From positions 3,776,835 to 3,840,834 of the forward strand of contig NZ_CP011025.1 in assembly GCF_000238395.3 (NCBI RefSeq): a stretch of 64,000 bases of DNA, in the 5' to 3' direction. The translations under genes were made by a program, and so were the position numbers. Position 1 is the first letter of the stretch. Each line of letters begins with the position of its first letter. This document shows, one piece after another, positions 54,216-64,000 of the stretch. The notes under the pieces are model-generated. The model had not been told where the DNA came from, searched no databases, and was given only the letters and a program-made list of their open reading frames with translations. Origin of the DNA: Pseudoalteromonas arctica A 37-1-2. Lineage in GTDB: Bacteria > Pseudomonadota > Gammaproteobacteria > Enterobacterales > Alteromonadaceae.

Positions 54216-55001
54216 TTAGGCGACAACGGACGCTGTTTTTTCTTTTCTGCGTAACATTTCACCAGCGAGTGCTAAATATGCTTTAGCGCCACTTGATGCC
54301 CGGTCATAGTACATAGCAGGAGTACCAAAACTAGGTGCTTCAGCTAAACGAACATTACGCGGGATCACCGTACGGTATACTTTATCGCCAAAATGTTGTT
54401 TTAATTGTTCTGATACATCATTTGCCAAACGGTTACGCGGGTCGTACATAGTACGAAGTATGCCTTCAATTTGTAAGCTAGGATTCACTAACTTAGCAAG
54501 CTGCGTAATCGTATCCATTAATGCGGTTAACCCTTCAAGTGCATAATACTCACACTGCATTGGCACTAAAATAGAATCAGCTGCGGCCATTGCATTAACA
54601 GTTAACATATTTAGAGAGGGTGGACAGTCGATAAAAATAAATTCGTACTGGTCCTGAATTTTTTCAAGTGCGTTACGTAAACGCACTTCACGGGCAAATA
54701 ATTCCATCAATTTAACTTCTGCAGCGGTTACATCACCGTTTGCAGCAATCATATGGTATTCACCAGACGTTTCTTTGATGATAACGTCTTCTATAGGTTT
54801 ATCTTCAATAAGTAAGTCGTAAATAGTTGGCACGTCGCCATACTTATCTACGCCACTACCCATAGTCGCATTACCTTGCGGATCGAGATCAATTAACAGC
54901 ACTTTACGTTTCGTTGCAGCCATAGACGCAGCGAGGTTAACAGCGGTTGTAGTTTTACCCACTCCACCTTTTTGATTTGCTAATGCGATGACTTTTGCCA
55001 C
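54216..55001 (-). CDS. parA: Chromosome partitioning ATPase ParA
   Basis: 261 residues. Deviant Walker A NQKGGVGKTTTAVNLAASMA, second motif LLIDLDPQGNATMGSG, Walker B FIFIDCPPSLNMLT. Lacks an N-terminal DNA-binding domain, so it is the chromosomal Soj type. Co-transcribed with parB (20-bp gap) and rsmG (14-bp gap). It moves origins by ParB-stimulated ATP hydrolysis on the nucleoid. Confidence 0.97.
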   Translation of the reverse strand: MAKVIALANQKGGVGKTTTAVNLAASMAATKRKVLLIDLDPQGNATMGSGVDKYGDVPTIYDLLIEDKPIEDVIIKETSGEYHMIAANGDVTAAEVKLMELFAREVRLRNALEKIQDQYEFIFIDCPPSLNMLTVNAMAAADSILVPMQCEYYALEGLTALMDTITQLAKLVNPSLQIEGILRTMYDPRNRLANDVSEQLKQHFGDKVYRTVIPRNVRLAEAPSFGTPAMYYDRASSGAKAYLALAGEMLRRKEKTASVVA

Positions 55002-55015
55002 GGTGTCTCTGATCC

Positions 55016-55636
55016 CTAGTCTTTAGAAAGAATAATTAAATGTCGTTGTGCATCTAACTTAGGTACTTCTAATGCAATTTTTTGCTCAAACTTAACGCCT
55101 GCAGGTAGTGACTCTAGCTCTTCGCTAGGGAACACGCCTTTAAGTGCTATAAATTTACCCGAATGATCGATTAAGTGCGAACACCAGTCAACCATATCTT
55201 GTAATGAAGCAAATGCACGACTTAGTACGCCGTCTAATTTAACACTTGGTTGATATTCTTCAACTCTTGACTGAACCGGGGTTACATTATCAAGACCAAG
55301 CTCATGTTTAACATGCATTAAAAATCGTACACGTTTACCTAAGCTATCTAATAACACAAAATGTGTATTAGGTAATGCAATTGCCAATACGATACCCGGT
55401 AATCCAGGACCCGTTCCAACATCAATATAATGATGACCGGGTAAGTGAGGCGCAACAACTAAGCTATCCATTATATGCTTAATCATCATTTCTTCAGGTA
55501 AGCGTACTGAGGTTAAGTTATAAGCTTTATTCCACTTATTCAATAACTCGACGTAACGAACTAGCTGTTGCTGTTGTTTTTCTGTTAACGCAATATCAGT
55601 TTGCGCTAACAATGTAGTTAATTGTTGCTGTAACAC
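55016..55636 (-). CDS. rsmG: 16S rRNA (guanine527-N7)-methyltransferase
   Basis: 206 residues. The helical N-terminus has [20 protein letters not shown], and the SAM-binding motif is [20 protein letters not shown]. The later conserved [14 protein letters not shown] segment is present. Methylates G527 of 16S rRNA. Lies between mnmG and parA in the standard gid order, 15 bp after mnmG. Confidence 0.97.
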   Translation of the reverse strand: MLQQQLTTLLAQTDIALTEKQQQQLVRYVELLNKWNKAYNLTSVRLPEEMMIKHIMDSLVVAPHLPGHHYIDVGTGPGLPGIVLAIALPNTHFVLLDSLGKRVRFLMHVKHELGLDNVTPVQSRVEEYQPSVKLDGVLSRAFASLQDMVDWCSHLIDHSGKFIALKGVFPSEELESLPAGVKFEQKIALEVPKLDAQRHLIILSKD

Positions 55637-55651
55637 TATGTACCCTTAACG

Positions 55652-57541
55652 TTACGCGGATTTGCGTAATAAGCCTTGCTTCTTCAGATACACTAATAAT
55701 AGCGAAATCGCCGCTGGGGTGATACCAGAAATACGCGATGCTTGACCAATAGTGTCAGGACGCGACTCAATAAGCTTGGCAACTACCTCATTTGACAAAC
55801 CAGATACGGTTTTATAATCAAACTCTTTTGGTAAAATTGTTTGCTCATGACGAAGCTGTTTGTTGATCTCATCCTGTTGACGCGCAATATAACCTGCGTA
55901 CTTAGTATGGATCTCAACTTGTTCAAGTGCCGCTTTGTTTGTAAATTCAGATCCTAATCCTTCTATAGCCATAAGATCGTTATAACGAATCTCTGGGCGA
56001 CGAAGTAATTCTTCTAAACTTGCTTCACGCGTAAGCGGTGTTTTCAGTAATGCATTTACTTGTTCTACAACGGCGTGATCTTTGTGAATCCACGTATCTT
56101 TGATGCGTTGCTTCTCTTTTTCGATTACTTCCATTTTTTCGTTAAATGCCTGCCAGCGTTCGTCATTAACTAAACCTAGCTCACGGCCTTTTTCAGTTAA
56201 ACGAATATCGGCATTATCTTCACGAAGTAATAAACGGTATTCGGCACGACTGGTAAACATGCGGTATGGTTCTTTTGTACCCAGTGTTGCTAAGTCGTCG
56301 ATTAATACACCAACGTAAGCTTCATCACGACGTGGTGTCCAAGAATCTTTGCCTTGTACTTTTAGTGCAGCATTCATACCTGCAATTAAGCCTTGTGCAC
56401 CCGCTTCTTCATAGCCGGTAGTACCGTTAATTTGACCCGCAAAAAATAAACCTTCAATAAATTTAGTTTCTAAAGATTGTTTTAAATCACGTGGATCAAA
56501 GTAATCATATTCAATTGCGTAACCAGGTCGACAAATATGTGCATTTTCAAAACCTGTAATCGATTGCACAATTTCAAGTTGTACATCAAACGGTAAACTA
56601 GTCGAAATACCATTTGGGTATAATTCGTATGATGTTAAACCTTCAGGCTCAACAAATATTTGATGTTTATCTTTATCTGCAAAACGAACAATTTTATCTT
56701 CAATTGAAGGGCAGTATCGTGGACCAATACCTTCAATAACACCTGAGTACATAGGTGAGCGATGTAAGTTTTTACGAATAACATCATGTGTTTTTTCGTT
56801 TGTGTAAGTTATGTAACACGGTATCTGTTGTGGGTGATCTGATTGTTTACCCATAAACGAAAACACAGGAGTTGGTGTATCACCTGGCTGTGCTTCCATT
56901 TTTGTAAAATCAACAGTACGTGCATCAATACGTGGAGGTGTACCTGTTTTTAAACGATCAACTCTAAATGGATGTTCACGTAAGCGATCAGCTAAAGCGA
57001 TTGAAGGAGGATCGCCTGCACGACCGCCTTTATAATTTTCTAAACCAATATGAATTAAGCCGCCTAAAAAAGTACCCACGGTTAAAACAACACTTGGTGC
57101 ACTAAAACGTAAACCCATTTGAGTTACTACGCCAGTAACACGATCGTTTTCAACAATAAGATCATCACATGATTGTTGAAAAATCTTAAGGTTATCTTGG
57201 TTTTGTAATGTTGTTTGAATAGCCGCTTTGTACAAAGCGCGATCTGCTTGTGCTCGAGTAGCACGAACAGCAGGTCCTTTTGAAGAATTTAGTGTACGAA
57301 ATTGGATCCCGCCTTTATCAATGGCCTGTGCCATTGCACCACCAAGCGCGTCGATCTCTTTTACCAAATGACCTTTGCCAATCCCACCAATTGCTGGGTT
57401 GCAAGACATTTGACCAAGGGTATCCATATTGTGAGTCAGTAGCAGGGTATTCATCCCCATACGGGCAGCTGCTAATGCGGCTTCAGTGCCAGCATGTCCA
57501 CCACCTACTACGATAACGTCAAAATTTTCGTGAAAAATCAT
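55652..57541 (-). CDS. mnmG: tRNA uridine-34 carboxymethylaminomethyl modification enzyme
   Basis: 629 residues. FAD-binding [19 protein letters not shown] at the N-terminus, conserved [23 protein letters not shown] block, two catalytic cysteine regions ([18 protein letters not shown]), and the MnmE-interacting C-terminal helical domain ([14 protein letters not shown]). With MnmE it builds cmnm5U34 in tRNAs. The gene begins next to oriC and reads away from it. Confidence 0.98.
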   Translation of the reverse strand: MIFHENFDVIVVGGGHAGTEAALAAARMGMNTLLLTHNMDTLGQMSCNPAIGGIGKGHLVKEIDALGGAMAQAIDKGGIQFRTLNSSKGPAVRATRAQADRALYKAAIQTTLQNQDNLKIFQQSCDDLIVENDRVTGVVTQMGLRFSAPSVVLTVGTFLGGLIHIGLENYKGGRAGDPPSIALADRLREHPFRVDRLKTGTPPRIDARTVDFTKMEAQPGDTPTPVFSFMGKQSDHPQQIPCYITYTNEKTHDVIRKNLHRSPMYSGVIEGIGPRYCPSIEDKIVRFADKDKHQIFVEPEGLTSYELYPNGISTSLPFDVQLEIVQSITGFENAHICRPGYAIEYDYFDPRDLKQSLETKFIEGLFFAGQINGTTGYEEAGAQGLIAGMNAALKVQGKDSWTPRRDEAYVGVLIDDLATLGTKEPYRMFTSRAEYRLLLREDNADIRLTEKGRELGLVNDERWQAFNEKMEVIEKEKQRIKDTWIHKDHAVVEQVNALLKTPLTREASLEELLRRPEIRYNDLMAIEGLGSEFTNKAALEQVEIHTKYAGYIARQQDEINKQLRHEQTILPKEFDYKTVSGLSNEVVAKLIESRPDTIGQASRISGITPAAISLLLVYLKKQGLLRKSA

Positions 57542-57559
57542 TAATGGGATCCTACTTAA

Positions 57560-57960
57560 ATCAAACCGGTAAACTTCAAAAGGGAGCGTATTCTACCTAG
57601 AAATTGGCAGAAGATAAATGATTAAACAAAGGGCAAGATCTAAGTATGTGATCTCTAATAATATAAAGGATCTTTTAAAGAGATCTTTTATTACTATTAC
57701 TACTACTGATCGACTTTTCTGTTGATAAGGTTTAGATCTTCATTTAAAACATGAAATTAGATCAGATCTAAAGGTGTTAATATGATCGGATCATCCAGCA
57801 AATAAGCTCTGATCAAAAAGGCACTTTATGCACAGGGTTGAATCAGTTGGATCTTATCCAATGGATAAGCATGCTTTAAAACGCAGTTTATTCAATCTTT
57901 ATCCACAAAACCTATTAAATTATTAGTAAATTGTGGGTAACTTTATATATAACTTTTTAC
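57560..57960. other. oriC: Likely chromosomal replication origin (oriC)
   Basis: Gene-free stretch between mnmG and mioC, the oriC position in enteric and vibrio relatives. It holds 13 GATC sites in about 410 bp. AT-rich 13-mer-like repeats on the mnmG side begin GATCTTTTAAAGA and GATCTTTTATTAC (about 57,669-57,694). DnaA boxes seen: TTATGCACA (57826-57834, +), TTATCCACA (57899-57907, +), TTATCAACA (57728-57720, -), TTACCCACA (57940-57932, -) and a palindromic TTATCCAATGGATAA (57854-57868). The order, unwinding repeats on the mnmG side then boxes, copies E. coli. Confidence 0.88.
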
Positions 57961-57969
57961 TTGATCTAT

Positions 57970-58419
57970 CTATTTTATGCCTGTTTGAGCTATCCAAGAG
58001 TCTAACCATGTTAATGCAGTGTCTTCTGGTAGTGCTTCATCGAGAATATTAAGCTCTAAACGTTCTGCTACTTTTATAGCGCCTTTTTGAGTTAATAAGG
58101 CATCTATATTACGTCCTGCTAGGTTATAAGTGTCATAACTAGTGTCGCCTAAAGCGATTACTGAATATTTTAATTCAGATAAATCATCTGCTTGAGTTAC
58201 ATCTTCAACAAAACTAATAAGATTTTCAGGGTAATCACCTGCACCATAAGTTGATGTGCAGATTAACCAAATGGTATTTTGCTGATCAATATCGCTAAAT
58301 TCAGGTTGATCATGTAGTTGCGTAGTAATACCAAGGTTATTAAGCGCGTCGCTTAATTGCTCTGCAACATACTCGGCTGATCCCATTTGGCTGCCGACAA
58401 TAAGATTTACTGAACTCAT
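57970..58419 (-). CDS. mioC: MioC-like flavodoxin
   Basis: 149 residues. Flavodoxin fold with the FMN phosphate loop VGSQMGSAEYVAEQL, and TSTYGAGDYPENL and ALGDTSYDTYNLAGRNIDALL as the isoalloxazine loops. It reads toward oriC, as in E. coli, where its transcription passes the origin. FMN electron carrier linked to biotin synthase in E. coli; here the role is by homology. DnaA-box-rich DNA lies upstream. Confidence 0.92.
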   Translation of the reverse strand: MSSVNLIVGSQMGSAEYVAEQLSDALNNLGITTQLHDQPEFSDIDQQNTIWLICTSTYGAGDYPENLISFVEDVTQADDLSELKYSVIALGDTSYDTYNLAGRNIDALLTQKGAIKVAERLELNILDEALPEDTALTWLDSWIAQTGIK

Positions 58420-59470
58420 GAATATTAGTGATCACATTGGTTATAATTGCCGCCTATGATAACTGAGTGAGGATAACAGTAAAGTTAAGAGTGCTTTTTT
58501 GTATAACTATTTTTGCGGTAATTTTGCACTCATTCAAAATTGTGTATTTAAGTTGTTGATAATATAGTGTTTAACAAATTATCTTTAAATGTAATCTTCT
58601 GATCAAGTTGTTGATAACAGTGGGGAAAGCTCTGCTTAAACTGTTTTTTTAGGTTGTTTTATATTCGCTAAGTTATTGATATTACTTGTCAGTAAAAAAT
58701 TAAATTGTAAATATCTCAATTAAAAATACATGTTGATCATAATGTGGATATAAAGCCTGTTGATAACCTTAAATTTAGATCGAAAATAATTTTTTAAAAT
58801 GATCTAATAAAGCAGATCTAATGAAATTAATTAAAAATAAGTTCATAAATAGATAAATTACAATTGATCATGAGGTTTTTGCGACTGATTTACCTAGTTT
58901 TGGTATTTATTTGAGCTGAAAATTAGGTATTGTGGATAAGTGATCTCGGTATTTTTAATTTTATGCGAATTAAGAGCTGCTATTTTTATTAATTTTGCTG
59001 GTGGAGTTAGCAGATCAAAAGTTTTGAATACTTAGCTGTTGAGTTATTTTATTTAAAAATCACAGTGATTATCAAATTATATGTTGTCAAAAGTAAGCTT
59101 TTTAGAGTACTAATCAGTGTTTTTTAGCTCTTTAATTGAGCGAATAGCATCATTTATTGCGTGTATCAGGTGTGTTTTAGTGCATTTTTGTGCGCTAAAG
59201 TAAGTATAAGGAAGCCATTTATAACTACTTTTTGTATGACATATAACGCTATTAAAGCGTGCGGTTGTTTGAAAAGGCATTGGTTTTAGTCTTAATAATA
59301 GGTGTAATTTGTGCTATTAATTCCCCCAATAAGCACTCTCAGTATTGCCTACTCTATATAATCTGACCTCTCTTAGCACGTAACAAAGGTAGTTTTGGAT
59401 ATGATTTTATTGGCAGTAATTTGCAGGCATCAGGTGTATAAATACATATTTTACAGCAGAATATTTTACA
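58420..59470. other. 1.1-kb gene-free stretch with second DnaA-box/GATC cluster
   Basis: No credible coding region. On the minus strand there are DnaA-type boxes TTATCAACA at 58554-58562, 58609-58617 and 58758-58766, ATATCCACA at 58744-58752 and a perfect TTATCCACA at 58931-58939, all in one orientation. About nine GATC sites lie in 58430-59015. From about 59,050 to 59,470 I see only AT-rich DNA without clear signals. Confidence 0.65.
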
Positions 59471-59471
59471 T

Positions 59472-59500
59472 AAAAAAAGAGCACCTAAGTGCTCTTATAA
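59472..59500 (-). terminator. Terminator after mnmE
   Basis: AAGAGCAC / GTGCTCTT stem with CTAA loop, followed by T residues in the minus direction. Confidence 0.8.
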
Positions 59501-59525
59501 TAAAAATATATCTGTAATAGGGTGT

Positions 59526-60890
59526 TTATTTACCAATACAAAACGAGCTAAATATTTTGCCAAGTAAGTCGTCTGAGGTAAATTCACCGGTTATTTCATT
59601 CAAATACTGCTGTGTTAAACGCAGTTCTTCAGCGAGTATTTCACCAGCAATGTGCATTTCTAACTGTGTTTTACCCGTTTCTAAATGATACGCAGCACTT
59701 TCTAATGCATCTAAATGACGACGGCGCGCCATAAAGCCACCTTCTGTTGCGCCTTGAAAGCCTATACAAGCTTTTAAATGCTCGCGAACAAGTTCAATAC
59801 CGTCAGCATTTTTAGCACTTAAGCTGATGACCGGGTATTGTTGCTCTTGCTCCATTCCGACTATGTCGCCCGATAAATCAGCTTTATTTCTGATGACCGT
59901 AACCCCCATACCTTCTGGTAATTTTGCCATAAATTCAGGCCAAATTTTGTGCGGGTCAGTATCTATAGTATCAGTGCCATCAAGCATAAATAAAACGCGG
60001 TCGGCTTGGTTTATTTCATCCCATGCACGCTCAATACCTATTTGTTCTACTCTGTCTGGGCTTTCGCGTAGGCCTGCTGTATCTATAATATGCAGTGGCA
60101 TACCATCTATATGTATATGCTCTCGTAGTACGTCGCGAGTGGTACCGGCTATTTCTGTTACGATTGCGGCTTCACGACCGGCTAGAGCGTTAAGCAGGCT
60201 TGATTTACCCGCATTAGGGCGACCTGCAATAACAACACGCATACCTTCGCGCATGATGCTGCCCTGCTTGGCTTGGTTGGTTACAGTGTTAAGCTGAGTA
60301 ATAATCGCGTCTAAGTCGCCTGACACTTTACCATCTGATAAAAAATCAATTTCTTCATCAGGAAAATCTATTGCCGCTTCTACATACATACGTAAGTGAA
60401 TTACTTTTTCTACGAGTGTTTCTATGTGCTTAGAAAATTCACCTTGGAGAGACTGTAGGGCGCTTTTAGCGGCTTGCTCGCTAGTGGCATTAATTAAGTC
60501 GGCGATGGCTTCTGCTTGTGTTAAATCAAGCTTGTCATTCATAAATGCGCGCTCAGAAAACTCACCAGGCTTTGCTAAACGAACGCCCTCTATTTTACTA
60601 ATTTCTTTAAGTAACATATCCAGTACTACAGGACCGCCGTGGCCTTGTAATTCAAGTACGTCTTCACCAGTAAATGAGTTAGGACCTGCAAAGTAAATGG
60701 CAATACCTTGATCAAGTTGCTCGCCAGCAAGGCTTTTAAATGGCACATAATCGGCGTAGCGAACTTTAGGTATTTTACCTACTACTTTTTCGGCGACACT
60801 TTTAGCAAGGCTACCTGAAACGCGAATAATACCAACACCACCACGTCCAGGTGCTGTTGCTTGTGCTGCAATTGTATCTTGATTGATCAT
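59526..60890 (-). CDS. mnmE: tRNA modification GTPase
   Basis: 454 residues. N-terminal formyl-THF-binding domain ([20 protein letters not shown]), central helical domain, inserted G domain with P-loop [15 protein letters not shown], switch [17 protein letters not shown] and NKAD. Ends in the catalytic Cys motif CIGK. Partner of MnmG. It is separated from yidC by a terminator, so it has its own promoter. Confidence 0.98.
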   Translation of the reverse strand: MINQDTIAAQATAPGRGGVGIIRVSGSLAKSVAEKVVGKIPKVRYADYVPFKSLAGEQLDQGIAIYFAGPNSFTGEDVLELQGHGGPVVLDMLLKEISKIEGVRLAKPGEFSERAFMNDKLDLTQAEAIADLINATSEQAAKSALQSLQGEFSKHIETLVEKVIHLRMYVEAAIDFPDEEIDFLSDGKVSGDLDAIITQLNTVTNQAKQGSIMREGMRVVIAGRPNAGKSSLLNALAGREAAIVTEIAGTTRDVLREHIHIDGMPLHIIDTAGLRESPDRVEQIGIERAWDEINQADRVLFMLDGTDTIDTDPHKIWPEFMAKLPEGMGVTVIRNKADLSGDIVGMEQEQQYPVISLSAKNADGIELVREHLKACIGFQGATEGGFMARRRHLDALESAAYHLETGKTQLEMHIAGEILAEELRLTQQYLNEITGEFTSDDLLGKIFSSFCIGK

Positions 60891-60981
60891 GCTATTAATT
60901 TGCCAACGATGAGTAACTTTATGCCCGTATTGTAACCTATCGATTTATTTGTAGCGAATAGCTGTGGTGAAAAACAGGCAA

Positions 60982-61010
60982 TAAAAAAGGCGACCGAAGT
61001 CGCCTTTATA
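60982..61010 (-). terminator. Terminator after the rpmH-yidC unit
   Basis: AAAGGCGAC / GTCGCCTTT stem with CGAA tetraloop, T-rich tail in the minus direction. Confidence 0.9.
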
Positions 61011-61025
61011 TAAGTAGGAGCTTAG

Positions 61026-62663
61026 TTAGCCTCTTACTTTAATTCCTTTCTTTTCCATGCCACGGTAGATGATTAACATCTGGACAATAGAAATAAGGTT
61101 AGACACTAACCAGTAAAGAACTAAACCAGATGGGAACCATAAGAAGAATACAGAGAAGATAACCGGCATAAAGGTCATCATTTTTTGCTGCATTGGATCA
61201 GTAACCGTCATAGGTTGTAGCTTTTGCGTTACAAACATACTCGCACCAAATAATATTGGCAATACGTAGTACGGGTCTTTCGCAGAAAGGTCAGTTAACC
61301 AAAAAATGAATTCAGCATGGCGAAGTTCAGTAGACTCTAAGAATACGTAGAACAAGGCTAAGAAAATTGGCATTTGTAGCAAAATAGGGAAACAGCCACC
61401 CATTGGGTTAACTTTTTCTTTTTTGTACATTTCCATAGTTGCTTGGCCGAACTTTTGACGGTCATCACCAAACTTTTCTTTAAGGGCTGCCATTTTAGGC
61501 TGTAGGGCACGCATTTTTGCCATTGAAGTGTATTGCGCTTTAGTAAGTGGGTACATTAACGATTTAACGATAATAGTGATGGCAATAATTGCTACACCCC
61601 AGTTACCTAAAATGCTGTGTAGCCATTTTAGCAATACAAATAAAGGTTGCGAGATAAAAAATAACCAACCGTAATCTACGGTTAGGTCTAGGTCTGGGTG
61701 AATCGCTTCAAGAATATCTGACTCTTTCGGGCCCATATAATAAGTAGCAGTTAGTATTTGCTCACTACCAGCTTGAATATTTACAGCGGGATCTTTAGCA
61801 CCAATAATAGCGGCATTACTTTTTGTAATTAAGCTATAAAGTGTATTTGATTGATCCTGCATTGGAACCCAAGCACTTACAAAGTAATGTTGAATAAAGG
61901 CAACGTAACCACCTTGTGTGCTTTTATTTAGGTTTTTATCAGCCATATCTGAAAAACTATACTTTTCGTATTTTTCTTCATCAGTACCGTATGCAGCACC
62001 TAAATAGTTTTGATCAACCATGCTACCTTTTTCTTGTACGGTACGCTTAATTTGCGTGTATAGCTGTACTTGAAGAGGTGCGCTGGTAGTGTTGTTAATT
62101 TTGTATTCTAGGCCTACGTCATACTGACCTTTTTTGAATACATACGTTTTAGTAAAACTAACACCATTACTATCAGTAAACTGAAGTGGAACGCGAAGCT
62201 CATCACCCGTTAAGGTATATGATTTTTGTTCGGTACTATAAGTAGGGCGACCATTAGCTGATCCGTCAGGGCCATTTAAACCAATTAAGCCACTTTGTGA
62301 AAAGTATTGTTTGCCATCATCAAGCTGACCAAGAAGCATATAAGGCGTGTCACTGCCTTTTGTCTCTTCGTATTGAAGAAGGTCTGTTTCAACAATGTCA
62401 CCGCCTTTGGTGTCAATTTTAACTTTAAAAACGTCAGTTGTAATTTCAATAACTGAACGCTTAGCTAAAGTTGCTGAAGCAGGTAACTCTGAATCTGACG
62501 ATGAAGGAATATAATCATCCGACTCTGGTGAATTTGCTTGTAGTGTTTGTGTTGTGGCACTTGGATCGACTTTAGGCTTGTTGTAATCATTATCCCATTC
62601 TTGGAACAATAAAAACGACACTAGCATTAGGCCAATTAATAAAAACGTGCGTTGCGATTCCAT
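61026..62663 (-). CDS. yidC: Membrane protein insertase YidC
   Basis: 545 residues. N-terminal helix (TFLLIGLMLVSFLLFQEW), large periplasmic beta-domain (~60-330), then the insertase core with PLFVLLKWLHSILGNWGVAI, the Arg-containing groove region PLTKAQYTSMAKMRALQPKM and a FLALFYVFLES segment. Inserts inner-membrane proteins alone or with SecYEG. Conserved position after yidD, 8 bp apart. Confidence 0.97.
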   Translation of the reverse strand: MESQRTFLLIGLMLVSFLLFQEWDNDYNKPKVDPSATTQTLQANSPESDDYIPSSSDSELPASATLAKRSVIEITTDVFKVKIDTKGGDIVETDLLQYEETKGSDTPYMLLGQLDDGKQYFSQSGLIGLNGPDGSANGRPTYSTEQKSYTLTGDELRVPLQFTDSNGVSFTKTYVFKKGQYDVGLEYKINNTTSAPLQVQLYTQIKRTVQEKGSMVDQNYLGAAYGTDEEKYEKYSFSDMADKNLNKSTQGGYVAFIQHYFVSAWVPMQDQSNTLYSLITKSNAAIIGAKDPAVNIQAGSEQILTATYYMGPKESDILEAIHPDLDLTVDYGWLFFISQPLFVLLKWLHSILGNWGVAIIAITIIVKSLMYPLTKAQYTSMAKMRALQPKMAALKEKFGDDRQKFGQATMEMYKKEKVNPMGGCFPILLQMPIFLALFYVFLESTELRHAEFIFWLTDLSAKDPYYVLPILFGASMFVTQKLQPMTVTDPMQQKMMTFMPVIFSVFFLWFPSGLVLYWLVSNLISIVQMLIIYRGMEKKGIKVRG

Positions 62664-62671
62664 AACAGCTC

Positions 62672-62947
62672 TTATTTCTCGTGTTGGTGGTTAATATGGG
62701 TTAATTTTTCAGGAACGGGGTCGTCTCCGCCTGAATGTAAAGGATGGCATTTTAATATGCGTTTTAAAGCTAACCAACTACCTTTTACCGATCCATGCAA
62801 TTTAATTGCTTGAATAGCATAACTAGAACAGGTTGGATTAAAACGACAATGCGGACCTAACAGCGGGCTAATCCACTTTTGATAACCGCGGATAAATAAC
62901 ACTAAACAAAAAGTTGGTAAAGCAACAAGTGGTTTAAGTAACCTCAT
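62672..62947 (-). CDS. yidD: Membrane protein insertion efficiency factor YidD
   Basis: 91 residues from ATG 62947; an upstream ATG (62989) would add 14 residues without family support. Conserved core [31 protein letters not shown] and [12 protein letters not shown](D/E)DPVP. Amphipathic helix binds the membrane. Works with YidC. Two cysteines (CRFNPTCSS) conserved. Confidence 0.94.
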   Translation of the reverse strand: MRLLKPLVALPTFCLVLFIRGYQKWISPLLGPHCRFNPTCSSYAIQAIKLHGSVKGSWLALKRILKCHPLHSGGDDPVPEKLTHINHQHEK

Positions 62948-63076
62948 GATGTTTATGCCCCTACTTAAGTTTAGTGAGATAGATATCATGTATTTAAAGA
63001 CTCAATTAGAAAATTTAAATGCATGATTAAAAGGTGAGCTAAAGATACATTAATTAACCCTGCAATTCTATTGCAA

Positions 63077-63499
63077 TTAGGTTTGTTTGTTAGATTTAGC
63101 TGATTTGTTTGGGCGTTTCTTAAAAGGTGGCGGTTTAGGTGCACCTGGTTTACAGCGTTCGTTAATTTTTCGCCATAATTTAGTAAGTTGTTTGGTTATT
63201 TCTTCATTAGACTGCTCATCAATACCATTTTTAACCATAAGCACAATATCAATATTATCGATGCTGTGTTGATTTAAACGAAAACTTTCGCGAGCGAGAC
63301 GTTTAATACGGTTTCGTTGGCATGCCTTTTTTACACGTTTTTTAGCAACAGTAAGACCTAACCGAGGTTTTTCTTGGTCATTTGGTTTAGCTAATAGAGT
63401 AAAGAAAGGAGTTGCAGCCCGAGCGGGTTCATTAAATATGCGAGAGTAATGCGAGGGAGTTAACAGACGTAACTCCCTGCCAAAGCTAAAGTCTTCCAC
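63077..63499 (-). CDS. rnpA: Ribonuclease P protein component
   Basis: 140 residues; usual length ~120, with an extra basic tail (KPPPFKKRPNKSAKSNKQT). Core motifs: FNEPARAATPFFTLLA, RLGLTVAKKRVKKACQRNRI and KRLARESFR, the RNR helix that binds the RNase P RNA. Matures tRNA 5' ends. It follows rpmH by 7 bp. The gap to yidD is 129 bp with no clear signal. Confidence 0.96.
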   Translation of the reverse strand: MEDFSFGRELRLLTPSHYSRIFNEPARAATPFFTLLAKPNDQEKPRLGLTVAKKRVKKACQRNRIKRLARESFRLNQHSIDNIDIVLMVKNGIDEQSNEEITKQLTKLWRKINERCKPGAPKPPPFKKRPNKSAKSNKQT

Positions 63500-63506
63500 T
63501 TATAAA

Positions 63507-63641
63507 TTAAGCAGAAAGAACTTTGCGGCCTTTAGCGCGGCGACGTGCTAATACTTTACGGCCATTTACAGTTGCCATGCGAGCACGGAAGCCGTGTGCA
63601 CGTTTGCGTTTTAAAACGCTAGGTTGAAAAGTTCTTTTCAT
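63507..63641 (-). CDS. rpmH: Ribosomal protein L34 (bL34)
   Basis: 44 residues, too short for usual ORF lists: [20 protein letters not shown], then [20 protein letters not shown] and VLSA. This is the universal L34 sequence. It starts at ATG 63641 after a ribosome-site-like GAGAT. First gene of rpmH-rnpA(-yidD-yidC), the classical origin-proximal operon. Confidence 0.98.
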
Positions 63642-63723
63642 AACAATCTCATCCGATCGGTTAAAGTTAAAACATCCTATACAGGTCGCGATCCTGGCAT
63701 AGGTGCCATTGCGAGCGCGAGAT

Positions 63724-63750
63724 ATTATAGAGTAAGTAATGTAAAGTCAA
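63724..63750 (-). promoter_or_regulatory. Promoter of rpmH operon
   Basis: TATAAT (63729-63724) with TTGACT (63750-63745) upstream, spacer 15 bp, on the minus strand. The -10 is perfect but the spacing is short. Confidence 0.5.
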
Positions 63751-64000
63751 TCATAATTACGTTAAGGGTATATAACCCACCTACTACTATATAAGAGATC
63801 ATATAAGGCGATCTGTTAGGATCATCATAAATAAGAAGTTTTCCACAGCCCCTGTATAAAAAGTGAATAAAAGCGGGGGAAAAGTAAATTGGATCGTAAA
63901 TTTGGTTCGCGATCTTGGTGTTATTTTGTTATGATCTCCTCTCAGGATCTAAAATAAAAACTGTTTTAAATCAGCTTGTTAATGATTTTATACATCGATA
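63751..64000 (+). promoter_or_regulatory. Probable dnaA upstream region (gene outside the window)
   Basis: No coding region is visible to the window end. GATC occurs at least six times in 63790-63960, and a DnaA-box-like TTTTCCACA lies at 63839-63847. By gene order (rpmH divergent from dnaA in most bacteria) dnaA should start just after 64000 on the plus strand. This is inference. Confidence 0.5.

Overview
The window is a roughly 40% GC chromosomal segment of a marine gammaproteobacterium, most likely Pseudoalteromonas or a close Alteromonadales relative. I infer this from protein style and gene order: rpmH-rnpA-yidD-yidC-mnmE / mioC / mnmG-rsmG-parA-parB-atpIBEFHAGDC-glmU. The other clues are many TonB receptors, cold-shock genes and secreted esterases. 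The genus is inferred, not proved.

Left part (1-34.6 kb), accessory and surface functions. A Fur-box-preceded set (PepSY-TM, DUF2271, DUF4198) leads to a TonB-dependent receptor. Then come a DUF4097 lipoprotein, a PKD-repeat lipoprotein, a KefB/C-type antiporter and two small secreted proteins. Next are a tandem pair of PhoA-type alkaline phosphatases with a candidate Pho box, a GntR/UTRA regulator, three cold-shock genes (two in a 397-bp tandem duplication), a DUF3297 gene and a KAP NTPase. A zinc-uptake locus follows: MerC-like protein, tandem Zur boxes, His-rich ZnuD-like receptor and AztD-like lipoprotein. It lies between two same-strand esterase copies, one of which is dead. After it come a frameshifted NYN-domain gene, a DEAD-box helicase, an esterase with a TPR-like tail, deoR-glmS and an acetyltransferase.

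Middle (34.7-44.5 kb). An rRNA operon on the minus strand (16S-23S-5S) has no tRNA in its spacer and two clear promoters. Next to it are a collagen-like/choice-of-anchor I lipoprotein, an acyltransferase with an early stop, and a LytTR regulator.

Right part (44.5-64 kb), the replication-origin neighbourhood, all on the minus strand: glmU, the F-type ATP synthase operon, parB-parA, rsmG, mnmG, the likely oriC (57.56-57.96 kb), mioC, a 1.1-kb gene-free stretch with a second DnaA-box/GATC cluster, mnmE, yidC, yidD, rnpA and rpmH. The window ends in what is probably the dnaA upstream region.

I see no CRISPR array, prophage, intact insertion sequence or tRNA. Several genes carry single disabling changes: a nonsense pair in an esterase, an 8-bp duplication in the NYN gene, a stop at codon 7 of the acyltransferase, and an apparent 1-nt loss in a small ORF. 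These could be recent decay or sequencing error. I do not see a clearly new multi-gene system. The best candidates for a second look are the zinc locus and the two-part DnaA-box region around mioC.
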